64,000 bases of DNA, taken from contig VXAZ01001670.1 in the NCBI GenBank assembly GCA_013399875.1, forward strand, positions 1,539,519-1,603,518, written 5' to 3'. This stretch comes from Gymnorhina tibicen. Lineage: Eukaryota > Chordata > Aves > Passeriformes > Artamidae. The position numbers were made by a program, and so were the translations under genes. This document shows positions 16,893 to 27,500 of the stretch, one piece after another. Position 1 is the stretch's first letter; every line of letters starts with the position of its first letter. The notes beneath the pieces are model-generated. The model saw only the letters and a program-made list of their open reading frames with translations. It did not search any database and was not told where the DNA came from.

Positions 16893-17682
16893 TCTGTACA
16901 CACTTTATTACAATTTTTTCGTATTTCAGCACTTTGGAATAATGAGAACAGCCAAAATGCTCTTTATAGTTTAAAAGGAGACTCAAACAACTCCATTCAG
17001 GGCTTTTTTTTAAACAGGCAGATTGACACTTCTGGTAAGTCAGATTTTCACCCTTCCTATAAACAAGTTTATTGCTTTTGAAGACAGCTCCAGGAACTAA
17101 CTGTATTAGCTGGTGAGAACGAGCAATTTTTTTCTTCCTCACCAGTTAAAGCAATAGCTGAAGTATGATGAGTGAAAAGTACTGCACTCTGTAGACTCTA
17201 GATGGAGGCTGGATTTATTTCTGAAAAAAAAGTTTGCTTTGGCCTGAAGCTCTTGGAGGTAGCTGGCCCTGGGCCCCACAACCTTCTAGAACCATTCTGT
17301 GGGTGGGAGTTTCCCTAGCACTGGTTTGCATGATTGTCATTCTTGTAGAGCAGACTAATGGAAGTGTAAGAAATGACTGTGTTGAAGAAGGGGATGAGCT
17401 AAGGAATAGCTTGAACAGGATCACAGATCCCTTCAAAAATGTTTGAAACATTTACTAGCGGCAGATCAAAAGCACAGAGAAAATGAGCAGCTGCTCAGAC
17501 TAAAAACTGCATCAAGCTCATACTCTCTCCTCCCCCAGAAGTGAGGAGTAAATCACACTGGCATCAGCACTCCTCATTGATCGGTGTTTTTCCAGACAGA
17601 TCCCTCCCTCAGCCTATCGCCCAACCCTTTGAACTCAAGCCGATTCGAGGACACAAATTCCACAGTGTTTTTTTAAGTTAGG

Positions 17683-17688
17683 TTTATT
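17683..17688 (-). terminator. AHSA1 poly(A) signal
   Basis: On the minus strand this reads AATAAA, about 215 bases past the AHSA1 stop codon. The + strand shows it as TTTATT in a T-rich context. It is the first canonical hexamer after the stop and gives a short 3' UTR. Confidence 0.75.
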
Positions 17689-17901
17689 TAGCAATAGAAG
17701 TATGTACATGTAAGAGAATCCCCTGCAGCACAAGACATGCACAAAGCAGTGAGGGACTGAAAGTGGTGCTGCTCCATGGCCTTCCTCATCACCTGTCATC
17801 CCACTTTACTCAGCGGCAGGGCCAAGATTAGAAAGGAACAGGCGAGAAATTTATCAGTCCATGTGGCAGAATCTTCAGGCAGAGCCTCCCAGCAACCGGT
17901 A

Positions 17902-20900
17902 TTAAAACAAGCGGGCGCCATAACCAAATGTCTGTTTAATGCCCTCGAAGTAGTAGCGCTGCCAGCCTTGCTTTGTTCTTTCTTCCTCACTGGCAGGAAT
18001 GCCCTTGCCTTCCAAGCACACCTCTGTCTCACCACCTTTGTCATTGAAGTTCAAGGTAATGGTTGCAAAGTGCCCTAGAGGAACCAAAGCAAATCTGTTA
18101 GCAGTGTGTAGTACAGTACATACAGCCCTCAGGGGCTGCTCTGCCCCTCCTTTCACAGGGCACCACTTAAAAGACTTTTCGAGGTCCTTCCCAGACGATC
18201 TACTCATGGCAGCTGTTGGCCTTCCCTAGAAACACAGGTAGGAGAGGGCTCCCCCTTCCTGGGGTTTGAAGCAGTTGCAGCTACAGCTGCACAAGCAGCT
18301 ACTTCATCCTTCCTACCTGGTCACTTCGACCACACAGTGGCTGAAGATGCAGACATGATAATGTGGGACAGGAAGCAGGCATAACACTGCTGGAGCAGCT
18401 CCCAAAACACAGTGTGCTCCCCGATCACGAGCCACAATACAGTGTGGCAAATGGGGCTGGAATCCTTCAAAGACAGGCAAGGGCAGTAATACCATAGTCC
18501 ATTTCTAGACTACTTACCAGCTGGCCAAGATTTAAATCTCCATTTCATAACAAGTTGCTTCTCAGGGACCTTGGAAAGGGAGACAAGGACTGAGTAGTAA
18601 TTTTTTGTAAATCCTACAGTCTAATAGAAAACATCTAGAACTGTGTTGATATGAATGAATCCTTAGAGATCCCTTGAGAAACACACACACACAGAGGGAA
18701 AGAGATTTTAAGTGTCCTTTTCTTTTCAATCCCCTTCTAGAAAGGTATGCAATAGTACAGCCCCAAACACTGAGGCACAGTCCCTGTCCAGAAGACTTTA
18801 GTGACAATTGAGCCAAAGAGAAAAAGGGTCAGTAACTATCTTTAACACTCCTCCAACCCCTGATAAGTAAAATCACACAAAAACAGGGGAGATTATGACT
18901 GGAAGCCACGTTTTCTCCCCAGCCTGAAGTCCCATGCATTAATCCATACTACTAGGAATGCTTCAACAGCCACAGAAATTATAGATAACTATTGGAAACC
19001 AGGTAGAACCCCACAGTTAGCTAACAGAAGCATTGTTACAGAACTGATAAGAAGTTACAGCCTGATAAAAGTGCTGCCTCTGAGCAAGATACACCTGAAC
19101 TAGTTAGTACTTACTAGGTCAACAAACTCTCCTGTGACACTGCCATCCAGCAACTGAAACTTGCCTCCCTTATCGGCCTCCAAGGTGGCTTGTGCGTGGG
19201 TGAAAGCTTGAACCATCTGAAAAGAATTAGGAGCAGACCCGTATTACTTGACATTATCTTCCTGCAAACCTGTTGCCTCCCACCCAGCTACAAAAGTTCT
19301 GGAAGAGGAGGTAAGTCAATAGTGTAAGGTCTTCAGCAAAAGACAAAAACCCCTGCCCTGGCCAGAAAAGCAAACTTTTAGCCACTACAGCAACATTTCG
19401 CCTGCCCAAGGAAAAGAACCCCCAGCTTTCTAATGCAATGCAGTGTTCTGAGTCACACATTGATTTCCTTTGTTGGTTTCTTAATGAAACCTAGTTCTAA
19501 GAAAAAATATTCTTTGCGTTTTCATTTTTCTTATTAAAATAGGAGGAACAAAAGACTAAGACCATGTTTAAATATGATACAACGCTGCTCTCTCCTCCTA
19601 AACTATATAATAGTGTGCGGAAAAGTGGAAGCTGTTCCCAAAGTATGCTTTGATACCACCTAACCTTAAAAGGAAAAAACAAAAAAGAACCAGAAGCACA
19701 CAACTGTAAATCCCAAGTGATCTGGCCACATGCAGTAAGGGATACACCTACAGATAGATGCTGACAGCAGTCTGGAACTTGCTTCTGGTTGGCATTAATC
19801 TCCTGTTGTCAGCTGTGTGAAAAGATGCACACACAAGCTTTAAGCGACTACTCTGCAGAACAGTTTTCTTACTCCATTCTCATGGATTGTGAGTGTCCTA
19901 CAGAACATCTTAAAAAGCTTATTAGGAAGAGCCTCCTATATGCAAAGAACAACTCTCAGAACAAGCCAGGCATTACCTCCTGAGTAACGAATACCCGGTA
20001 GAGCTCCTCAGGAGATGTTAAGAAGGTGTCCTTCAAGCTGATCTTACAGGTAGGGATCTTGACTCCTATGGATTTGGACTGCGATGGGGCAGTATTGCTC
20101 CTGGCAGCCGTCTAGCAAAACAACAAGGAAAGCAAACACATACACACGTTTTTTCACCAAAAAAAACCAAACCAAAAATCAACAAATGGTTCACGTATCC
20201 AAGGGGAAAAACAAAAGTTCTTGGTAAAGATGCAATTAGATACAACCATACTTAAATGTAAAAAGCAGATTTATCACTTTGCTTGGAAGAAACAGCACGT
20301 GCTGCCAACGGAAACAGTCACACCTATTCCACAGATTGCCAATTCCTGAATGTATACATCCTATACACAACACAGGTTGCTCCTGTAAGCCCCAGAATCT
20401 AATACAGTGTACCTTTCTTCACTGATCCCAAAGCATGTTTGCACAGTTTTGTTTACCTTGCGGTCTTCTGCTTTAGGAGCCACCTGAGGTGCTGTTTCCA
20501 TATGTTCACCATTCACTGTGGGCAAAATCATGCCCTGGGTGAATTCTGGAAAGACAGGAATGTGCCCATGAAACCAATAAAGATCAAGTAAACCTTCTGA
20601 CTGTACTCTGAAATACACAATCAAAAAGGGCTTCCTGGTTTCCCCCTTGCTCTTGCTCGTATCCATGACTTGAAACAGTTTTTAGAAAAAGTAAACAGAC
20701 CTCTTTTTACAAGCCTACACTAACAATTATGAATTTAACTCCTCTTCCTAGCCTAGACATAGCATCTTCCACATGCTGCTCTCACATTAATGTTGGTTAG
20801 CCTTAGAGTTATGTAGCTTTTTTCTTCTCTCACTCTCTAATATAAATTGCAATCACATCTCAAACGCTTTTGCCTTGCTGGCCTAGACACACCAAATCAA

Positions 20901-23817
20901 GCTTTTCCATTTCTTTTCACACTGGCTCTTCATTTCTTGTATCACCACAGTAAACAACAGTAACTTCTAACTCCCTCTGTACCAACACCACATGACAGGA
21001 CTACACATGGAAACCCAGGGAAGGCCTCGCCAGCGCCCTGTCCAGCAGCACTAACGCTTTTGTAACTCCAGCAGAACCTTCAGCCTCTTTCAGAATTACA
21101 TTTGCTTTTTCTCCAGCTCAGTCACTTCTGCTTTTACCAATTATACGATATTTTGCTTTTTTCTTCCTCCTTATCATGGCAAAATTCCATTATAAAGCAG
21201 AATTTTATCATATGTGCATGAACCTGTATCCTACAATACTTGGTTCCCACCTATTCTCATTTATTGCAGCCCACAAGATCGTACAGTTTTTCCTGATTAG
21301 CATTCTTATCTTTCACTGGGTGACTGCATCTCCTAGTCTGAACACCACAGTGCCTGAAAAAAACCCCAAAAGTACAGAAATTTGATCCTGGAAAAACAGT
21401 AACAAGTGGTGGTTTGTATCCAGCATATCTAGAACATGTAGTGTAATACAGGTAAATGGATATAAAAAGCAACTGTAGCGTTCCCAGCCTGTATTTGAGA
21501 GGAAAGCCAAACTCAACCAAAACACATCGATTTAACTCCAACTGCTGGACTCAGATTTAACTTTAAAAAAAAATAAATATTTGATCCAGATGCTGAGACA
21601 GCTCATTAAAAGACAAAACCTGCACAGCAATTTCCAGACATCAGCTATTCTAAAATCCAAGTAACACTAGATGTCTTTACTAGTGTGGCAAGAGGAAAAA
21701 AAAAGAAAAAAAACCCAAACCATAAACTGGAGAAGATCTCACCTTCCAAGGGAGTAAGGAAAGTGAAGGCCAGATTGTGCCACAGGCAGTGACTGTGTCA
21801 CTGGGTAACAAACACATTTTACTGGCTTTCATTTTCTCTATAGCTGAGCTTCAGCATAGAAGTGTTCTCAGTTTTAAAAGGGCGTTCTCAGTTTTAAAAC
21901 ATAAATCCAAAAATACTCTTTATTACTGGGTTATCACAAAACCAATCTTTCTGGGCTGTGCTATACCATCTAGAACCAGAAATGTTTCTTCCCAAATCCT
22001 AACAATTTCCAAAAATACATAAAATTTACTGTTATTGCTCTGACACCTTTCTGTTGAGGTGGAGTGAGCAATTCCTCTCTTTATCCCCATCCCTTCTTTA
22101 GAATTAATCCATATGGGTTCCCATAACACTTCTCCCTCTCAGTTACATACCTGTTTTGAGAGTGCTGATGTAAGTTTTCATTGCATCTCTAATTTTCTTT
22201 GCACCCTCTTGCTTCATCAGGGTCTTCAAGTTAGTGTCAGGCTCATCTTTAGCAAGGCTGACAAGGATCTGAACAAAGAGAAGCACTGATTAACAAGGAC
22301 AAATGTGCACGCTTCTTTTATTACTCAATTCAACATCACAGACTTGGGCTAAACTTTCATAAACAGTCCTGCAGTTTTATTCATCTTTCACTTCATCTCT
22401 CAGCCTACAGTACTGTACACGTGTGCCTAAATACCTTCATGTGCTATAGAGCCCTTGTATCTAGAAGACAAGAATTAATTTGATACAGATACAACATGAT
22501 GGGGGGGCGACTCTCTATCAGGGAGTGTAGTGACAAAGAAAGATAAAGGTTTTAAGTTGAAAGAGGGTAGGTTTAGATTAGAAATTAGAAGGAAATTTAC
22601 TCTTTACTCTGAAGTTGGTGAGGCACTGGAACAGGTTGCCCAGAGAATCTGTGGATGCTCCATCCCTGGAGGTGTTCAAGACCAGGTTAAATGGAGCTCT
22701 GAGTAACCTGGTCTAGTGACTTATGTCCCTGCTCGTGGCTGAGAGGTTGGTAATGTATGACCTTTAAAGACCTTATCCAATCCAAACCATTCTTTGATTC
22801 TATTAACTTAACCAGTCTCTAGCAGTAAAAAATTCTACGCAAATATTCTAAGAAGGGTAACAGGGAAGGAAATATTAATGCTGTGAGTATTCCTGTTAGA
22901 ATACTCCATACATCCAGCTGTGCTTACCTCAACTTCATCTATGTCATTTTCATCCGAGAGGTTAGGAATCTCCACATAACCTTTGTACTTCACTCCTGTC
23001 TTTGAGGTGCCTGCAATTATAATTACATTGTTCAGATCAACCTTTCTTACTCTGGTTGTTGTAAAAGCAAACTTGTATTGTATTAAAATACAATACTTCC
23101 CTTTAATTTTATTTCCCAAGTGAGATAAACATCCTTACCCTTAATATTATACATGAATCTGACCTTGAAACAGGAGGGGTGCACCTCACTCACCAGTCCA
23201 TGCCAGCTTGATAGCCCACTCATAGAAGAAGATAAGTTTCCCTTTGCGGTTGTTAATGGAGGCCTCTCCATCCAGTTTGCTCACTTCTGTCACCTCACAC
23301 GCCCCTTCCTCACCCTCCACCCTGACAGGCAGGAGAAGAGCTTTCAGCCGCTCCGTGGACCAGTTGGAGGCATCCCTCTCCGTCCTGCAGGAAAACCGAG
23401 CGGGATGAGAATCTGGGACAGGCCACGCTGCCAGCACATATTGGGACTATCCAGTGCTCCCCGATTCTTGTCTCCCTGCCCCGCTTCAACACAGACACAC
23501 AGAGATTTCTTCCCCAAGCCATCTCCACGCATCCCCCCGGCACACATCGGCTCGGGCACCCCCCTACACTCGCACGGAGCCGGGGGCCGCCCCGGAGGAT
23601 CAGCCCGGACACCCCCGCCTCAGCACCAGTCCGCAAGGAGGGGACGGGAGGCGGCCCCTCTGCGCGCGACTCCGGCCGTGCAGCCCCCTCCGCCCCGGGG
23701 CCTCCCGGGCGGATCTGGGAGCAGCCGCCCCGCTCACCAGTGCCAGTTGTTGACGTTGGTGGCGTCCGCCCGCTGCTCCACGATCCAGCGCGGGTCTCCC
23801 TCCCCCCACTTGGCCAT
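17902..23817 (-). CDS. AHSA1: Activator of HSP90 ATPase 1 (AHA1)
   Basis: Nine exons, in transcript order: 23817-23738, 23384-23194, 23010-22928, 22268-22151, 20545-20457, 20111-19977, 19216-19115, 18569-18518, 18074-17902. All splice sites are GT/AG, and the phases join into 340 residues (human protein 338). The protein starts MAKWGEGDPRWIVE and carries the Aha1 signature NVNNWHW near residues 22-28. The N-terminal HSP90-binding domain includes DGEASINNRKGKL and VEIPNLSDEN. A linker of about 30-50 residues (EFTQGMILP... to KIPTCKISLK) differs most from mammals. The C-terminal AHSA1/START-like domain includes FVTQEMVQAFTHA, MKWRFKSWP and GWQRYYFEGIKQTFGYGARLF. Aha1 is a cytosolic co-chaperone that binds the HSP90 middle and N-terminal domains and stimulates ATP hydrolysis. 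It shares a CpG-rich promoter with divergent VIPAS39. A CR1 fragment sits in the intron between exons 3 and 4. No defect was seen. Confidence 0.98.
22509..22803 (+). repeat. CR1 3' end fragment
   Basis: This is a 5'-truncated CR1 non-LTR element in an AHSA1 intron, opposite to the gene. It shows the conserved CR1 tail order: AAGTTGAAAGAGGGTAGGTT, then GAGGCACTGGAACAGGTTGC, then TCCATCCCTGGAGGTGTTCA, and an end in ATTCTTTGATTCTATT. It holds no open frame. Confidence 0.92.
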
Positions 23818-24050
23818 CGGAACCGGGATTGCCGCCTCCGCTCCGAGCACCCGTGGAAGCTGCTAGAACCGCCGCGCCGCCTCCCGCCTTCCGCCCGGCG
23901 CGGGCCCTTCCGGCACGCCCCCGTGGCGCAAACCCGGCTTATTGGTTCCGCCCGGCTAATTGGTTCCGCCGCGCCACCAGCAGCTGGGGCTGGCGCTGGC
24001 TCTCCCGTCCCGTCCCGTCCCGCCCCGTCCCGCCCCGTTCCCGCCGGTCC

Positions 24051-24103
24051 ACAGCTCCCGGAGTCAGCCCACAGCTCCCGGAGTCAGCCCACAGCTCCCG
24101 GAG
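24051..24103. repeat. 20-bp tandem repeat, 2.6 copies
   Basis: The unit ACAGCTCCCGGAGTCAGCCC occurs exactly at 24051-24070 and 24071-24090, with a 13-base partial third copy to 24103. It lies in the middle of the AHSA1/VIPAS39 promoter. Copy number could vary between individuals. Confidence 0.95.
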
Positions 24104-24155
24104 CCTCGATCCCGGCTGCCCGCCCAGACACCGCACCGCCGCGCGCGCGGCCCAC

Positions 24156-24168
24156 TGGGACTGGTAGT
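24156..24168 (-). promoter_or_regulatory. ZNF143/THAP11-type motif, weaker copy
   Basis: The minus strand reads ACTACCAGTCCCA, close to the vertebrate promoter motif ACTACAATTCCCAGMATGC bound by ZNF143 (STAF) and THAP11. The trailing half is missing, so this is the weakest of the three copies. Confidence 0.5.
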
Positions 24169-24195
24169 CCGAAGGCACGTCAGGCGGCCCACGGG

Positions 24196-24214
24196 GCACG
24201 CCGGGACTCGTAGT
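24196..24214 (-). promoter_or_regulatory. ZNF143/THAP11-type motif
   Basis: The minus strand reads ACTACGAGTCCCGGCGTGC, aligned over the full ACTACNANTCCCRGNRTGC pattern. It faces the AHSA1 side and is arranged head-to-head with the next copy. Confidence 0.7.
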
Positions 24215-24253
24215 GCGTGAGCGAGGAGCGGCCGCGCCGCGCCCAGCGGGAGA

Positions 24254-24273
24254 ACTACAAGTCCCGGCGTGCC
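24254..24273 (+). promoter_or_regulatory. ZNF143/THAP11-type motif
   Basis: The plus strand reads ACTACAAGTCCCGGCGTGCC, the best match of the three to the ZNF143/THAP11 promoter motif. It lies within or next to the likely VIPAS39 non-coding first exon. Confidence 0.75.
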
Positions 24274-24381
24274 CCGCGCGCAGCTCCCCGCCCTCCCCTT
24301 CCTCCGCCCTGCCCTGCCGTGAGGACAGGGGCGCTGCTGGCGCGGGAGGGGCGGCGAGGTGAGAGAAGGGCCGGGGGCGGC

Positions 24382-24450
24382 GGGGCCGGGACCGGGACCG
24401 GGGCCAGGGCCAGGACCAGGACTGGGACCAGGACCGGGACCAGGACCAGA
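24382..24450. repeat. GGGACC/GGACCA hexamer minisatellite
   Basis: Degenerate 6-bp units (GGGACC, GGGGCC, GGACCA) are repeated about 11 times just inside the first VIPAS39 intron. The tract is G-rich on the transcribed-sense strand, with many GGG/GG runs, so G-quadruplex formation is possible. Confidence 0.85.
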
Positions 24451-24522
24451 GGCGGGGGTGGTGATGCCCCTGAGGCAGCCGCTCCCTCCCTCTGCTGAGG
24501 CAGTCGCGCGGTGCCGTTGCAG

Positions 24523-27500
24523 ATGAGCAGGGTGCGGGCAGATGAGGAGGAGTACTGGCACAGCTCCAAGTTCCGGGCCTTCACCTTCGACGATGAGGAT
24601 GACGAGCTCTCGCAGGTAGGAAGGGTCCGACCTCGGGACTGCCGCTGAGACACCCTCGCCCGGGAGGGCCTCCGTGGCCGTCCCAGCCCAGGCCTCGGCC
24701 CTGCGCATCGCGGAGGGTTGATGTTCTGTAGGTGGATTGTCACCTCCTGCCCACTGCGGAGGGTACCAAGGGCTCCCATCTCTCTCCCCACAGTAGCCAG
24801 TCCGAAATCTCATTAGGACCGTGGTTCCTCGCCCACGCACCAAACTGCATCTCCCGCTGGTTGAGCTGTTAGTGTCTGTGTAGATGTCCTTGGGGTTCCT
24901 AGTGGTGAGGAAGGGCTACTGTGTATGCTGAACAGCTACAGGACTACAATACCATCCCAAGAAGAAGCAATGGAAGCTGAAGAAACTGTATTCAAAGTTC
25001 TTTGGGAGATTGATGGTAATAGGAAATGAAATGCATTCTGCAATTCTGATGGTCCTTATGCAAGGTCACTCTTTTGTGTGTAGCTAAAGGAATCCAAACG
25101 GGCAGTGAACAGCCTTCGGGATATTGTTGATGATGATGATGACGACCTCGAGAGGGTCAGCTGGAGTGGAGAACCTGTGGGAAGTAAGTGCAGAAGTACT
25201 GCAAATTATCCTTGACACAGAGGGAGTTTAAAATTGCTGCTTAAGTCAAGTCACTTAGGTCAGGAGTAGTATTTGCTATCTAATCCTGCATAGCTAATCT
25301 GATTCTAGTCTCCCAGGTCACATTGTGAGCTACTTGATTTACCTGAGCAGATCCACTGAAAAGAGAGTGAGCAGAAGCCCAAATTGTGTAAAAAAGAGGA
25401 GTGCAGACGAGTGGAGGGAATCCACTGTGTTTTTTCCTAATATGTAGCCAAGCTCAGAGCAAGTGTTTTGGAGGTTATGGATTGATATTCGTCATTCTCA
25501 GGTGGCCTGCAAGATTCTAGGTGATTGTTTCCTTCACACCACTGCCTGAAATGGCACTATTTAAAGTTTCTGTGTTTTGACTCCACAACACTTTAATCAC
25601 ATAATCCAAGATTTGATGTGTGTTTAGAGAATGACTCTTACGCTTGAAATTTGAAAGGGAGCTGTAAACATTAAGCAGATGTGTTTCTAGTGATGATGGG
25701 AGTGAGCTCATGGCCCACACACAATGCTGTGTGCTGTGCTTTTGAGTTCATGACCCACACAATATGTGACACTTGCTAGCCAGTGTCAAACAATGAAAAT
25801 TTACATAGAGATCACCCAAAGAATCTTCAAAGACTGATCTTCTTGTCCTTTGCTGTAGCTCCTCCCTCTCCCTCTGGTTTCTTTTCCCACCCAGGGCCTC
25901 TCTACCTATCATGGTTTTTTGTCTATCATCCTGATCCTAAAATATGTGTGTTGTGCAGCTATGTGAAAACAAGGGGAAACTGTGTCTTGAATAGGCAGGA
26001 GGGAGACATATGCATTGTTGCCAGCAGCATGTGCACACTGAGAGCTGTTTTGTCTGTGTGGGAAGGAAAACTATCTTAGTCTTCCACTGTTCAGGAATGC
26101 ATACTTTTAGGCTTCTGCAATTTGAGGTAGGCCAGGGACTCTCTGTCTTGCTTTGTACTTCCAGAACAAGACCTATGCTTCGCCCCATGCAATAATATAT
26201 AAATAGTGGGGGTGTCTATGTATTCTTTTTACACAAGCCATAACCAGCTGTACAACGTTGCTGAAATCAGCCATTTCTGGAGGACAACACGCCGCTGCTT
26301 AACAAGCAGCACTACATGAGACTGGGATTCCTCATGGAGACATGCACTGTGTCTACTTAGTGCTGAGGGTCAGACTTAGCAAGATGTGCTAGTGCAGAAC
26401 TGACCAGCACACATTTGGTAATGTTTCTGCCATGTTAGAAGATCATTCTTTACAGACTCTTTTTCGGTTAAAAATGACCTCTGTCTTCACACAGGTATCT
26501 CCTGGTCAATCAAAGAGACAGCCTCCGGCAGCACTAGCTCCCTGGATGGCCGAGACTCCAGCCTACAGAAGGGCTCTTCCTCCTATGCTGCTCTTCCCAA
26601 ACAAGCTTCTTCCTACTCCCTAAGCAGCCTGTTCAAAGGTGAGGGTCATTATATACCATATTGACAAAAGTGTTTTCCCTTAAGACTGTCAAGGGGCAAT
26701 TATGTTATCTTATGTAAATGGTTTTATCTGAGATGTACTGCAAAACAGAGAAACTCCAATTTTTCCTCAGGGTGGAAGTGTATTGCTCACTGGTCAGAAA
26801 TTGAAGACTGTCTTGTGCAGTAGATCACATGCTTTTGTGGAGTGGGAAGGGGCTTTGGAGATTACGGCTTCTTAAAATCCAGGTTCCACAGAACAGCAAG
26901 GTAGAGCACAGCACTGTGTGGCAATCCATTTGGTTGGTGGGAAAGAGCAGGCTGCAAAGGGACTGGCTTGACCTATGTAGCCCTCATTTGATTTTCATTT
27001 CTGTACAGAAAACAGATTGATTATCCTTTATTTGGAGCTCAGCTGGCTGCTGTTGGTGTTGGTTCAGCAAACACATGATAGCAGCAGTGGCAGCGCAGCT
27101 GGTTACCAGGGGGGCTGTGCAGCAGGCCGTGGGCAAACATGCAGAGCTTGCAGGAGTTCAGCTCTGTTCTGTCACAGCCAAACAACAAAGCAGCTTTTAC
27201 TTTGTCTCTCTTTCTCTGGGGTGTTTTTTTACTCTCACCTTTGACAATAAAGTGATGAAGAGAGGCATCCAAATTGCAGCACTGATGGATGGAGCTGTCC
27301 ATGTTGCCATGGCCTATGTTGGAGTGCTATGGGCTTGAGCCTCTGCTCTGCAGGTAGATGGGCGAATTCAGGTTCTAACCTCTCCTGGCCTCAGCACCAA
27401 GAGAGCAGATAGGGATGGAGTGTGATGTGGTGTGTGATGCCACAGACAACTTGAGTGTTAAATGTTAGCCTTAGAATGTGAGCAGGTGAGCCCCAGCTGT

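Larger units (their letters stand above)
10515..17682. other. Spacer between convergent ISM2 and AHSA1
   Basis: The first part is probably ISM2 3' UTR. The rest has no exon-like or recognisable protein signal on either strand and no clear CR1 copy. Features seen are a T12-13 tract near 15.24 kb, an AT-rich stretch near 13.33-13.43 kb, and an ACTTGAC inverted/direct repeat cluster at 16.86 kb. Confidence 0.6.
23818..24522. promoter_or_regulatory. Bidirectional CpG-rich promoter of AHSA1 and VIPAS39
   Basis: The two start codons point away from each other and lie about 0.7 kb apart in very GC- and CpG-rich DNA with no TATA box seen. Cytosine-rich CCCGTCCCG/CCCGCCCCG units near 24.00-24.04 kb are Sp/KLF-like. 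Three ACTACNANTCCC-type motifs lie at 24.15-24.28 kb. On the VIPAS39 side a likely non-coding exon ends at 24358 (GCGAG/GTGAGA), and the start codon lies directly after the acceptor at 24522 (TTGCAG/ATG). The VIPAS39 5' UTR is therefore spliced. Coregulation of the two genes is inference from layout. Confidence 0.85.

Noticed and set aside
23153..23866. 237-codon frame antisense to AHSA1 exons 1-2
   Set aside because: It runs opposite to clear AHSA1 coding exons through a CpG island; Pro/Ser/Arg-rich shadow.
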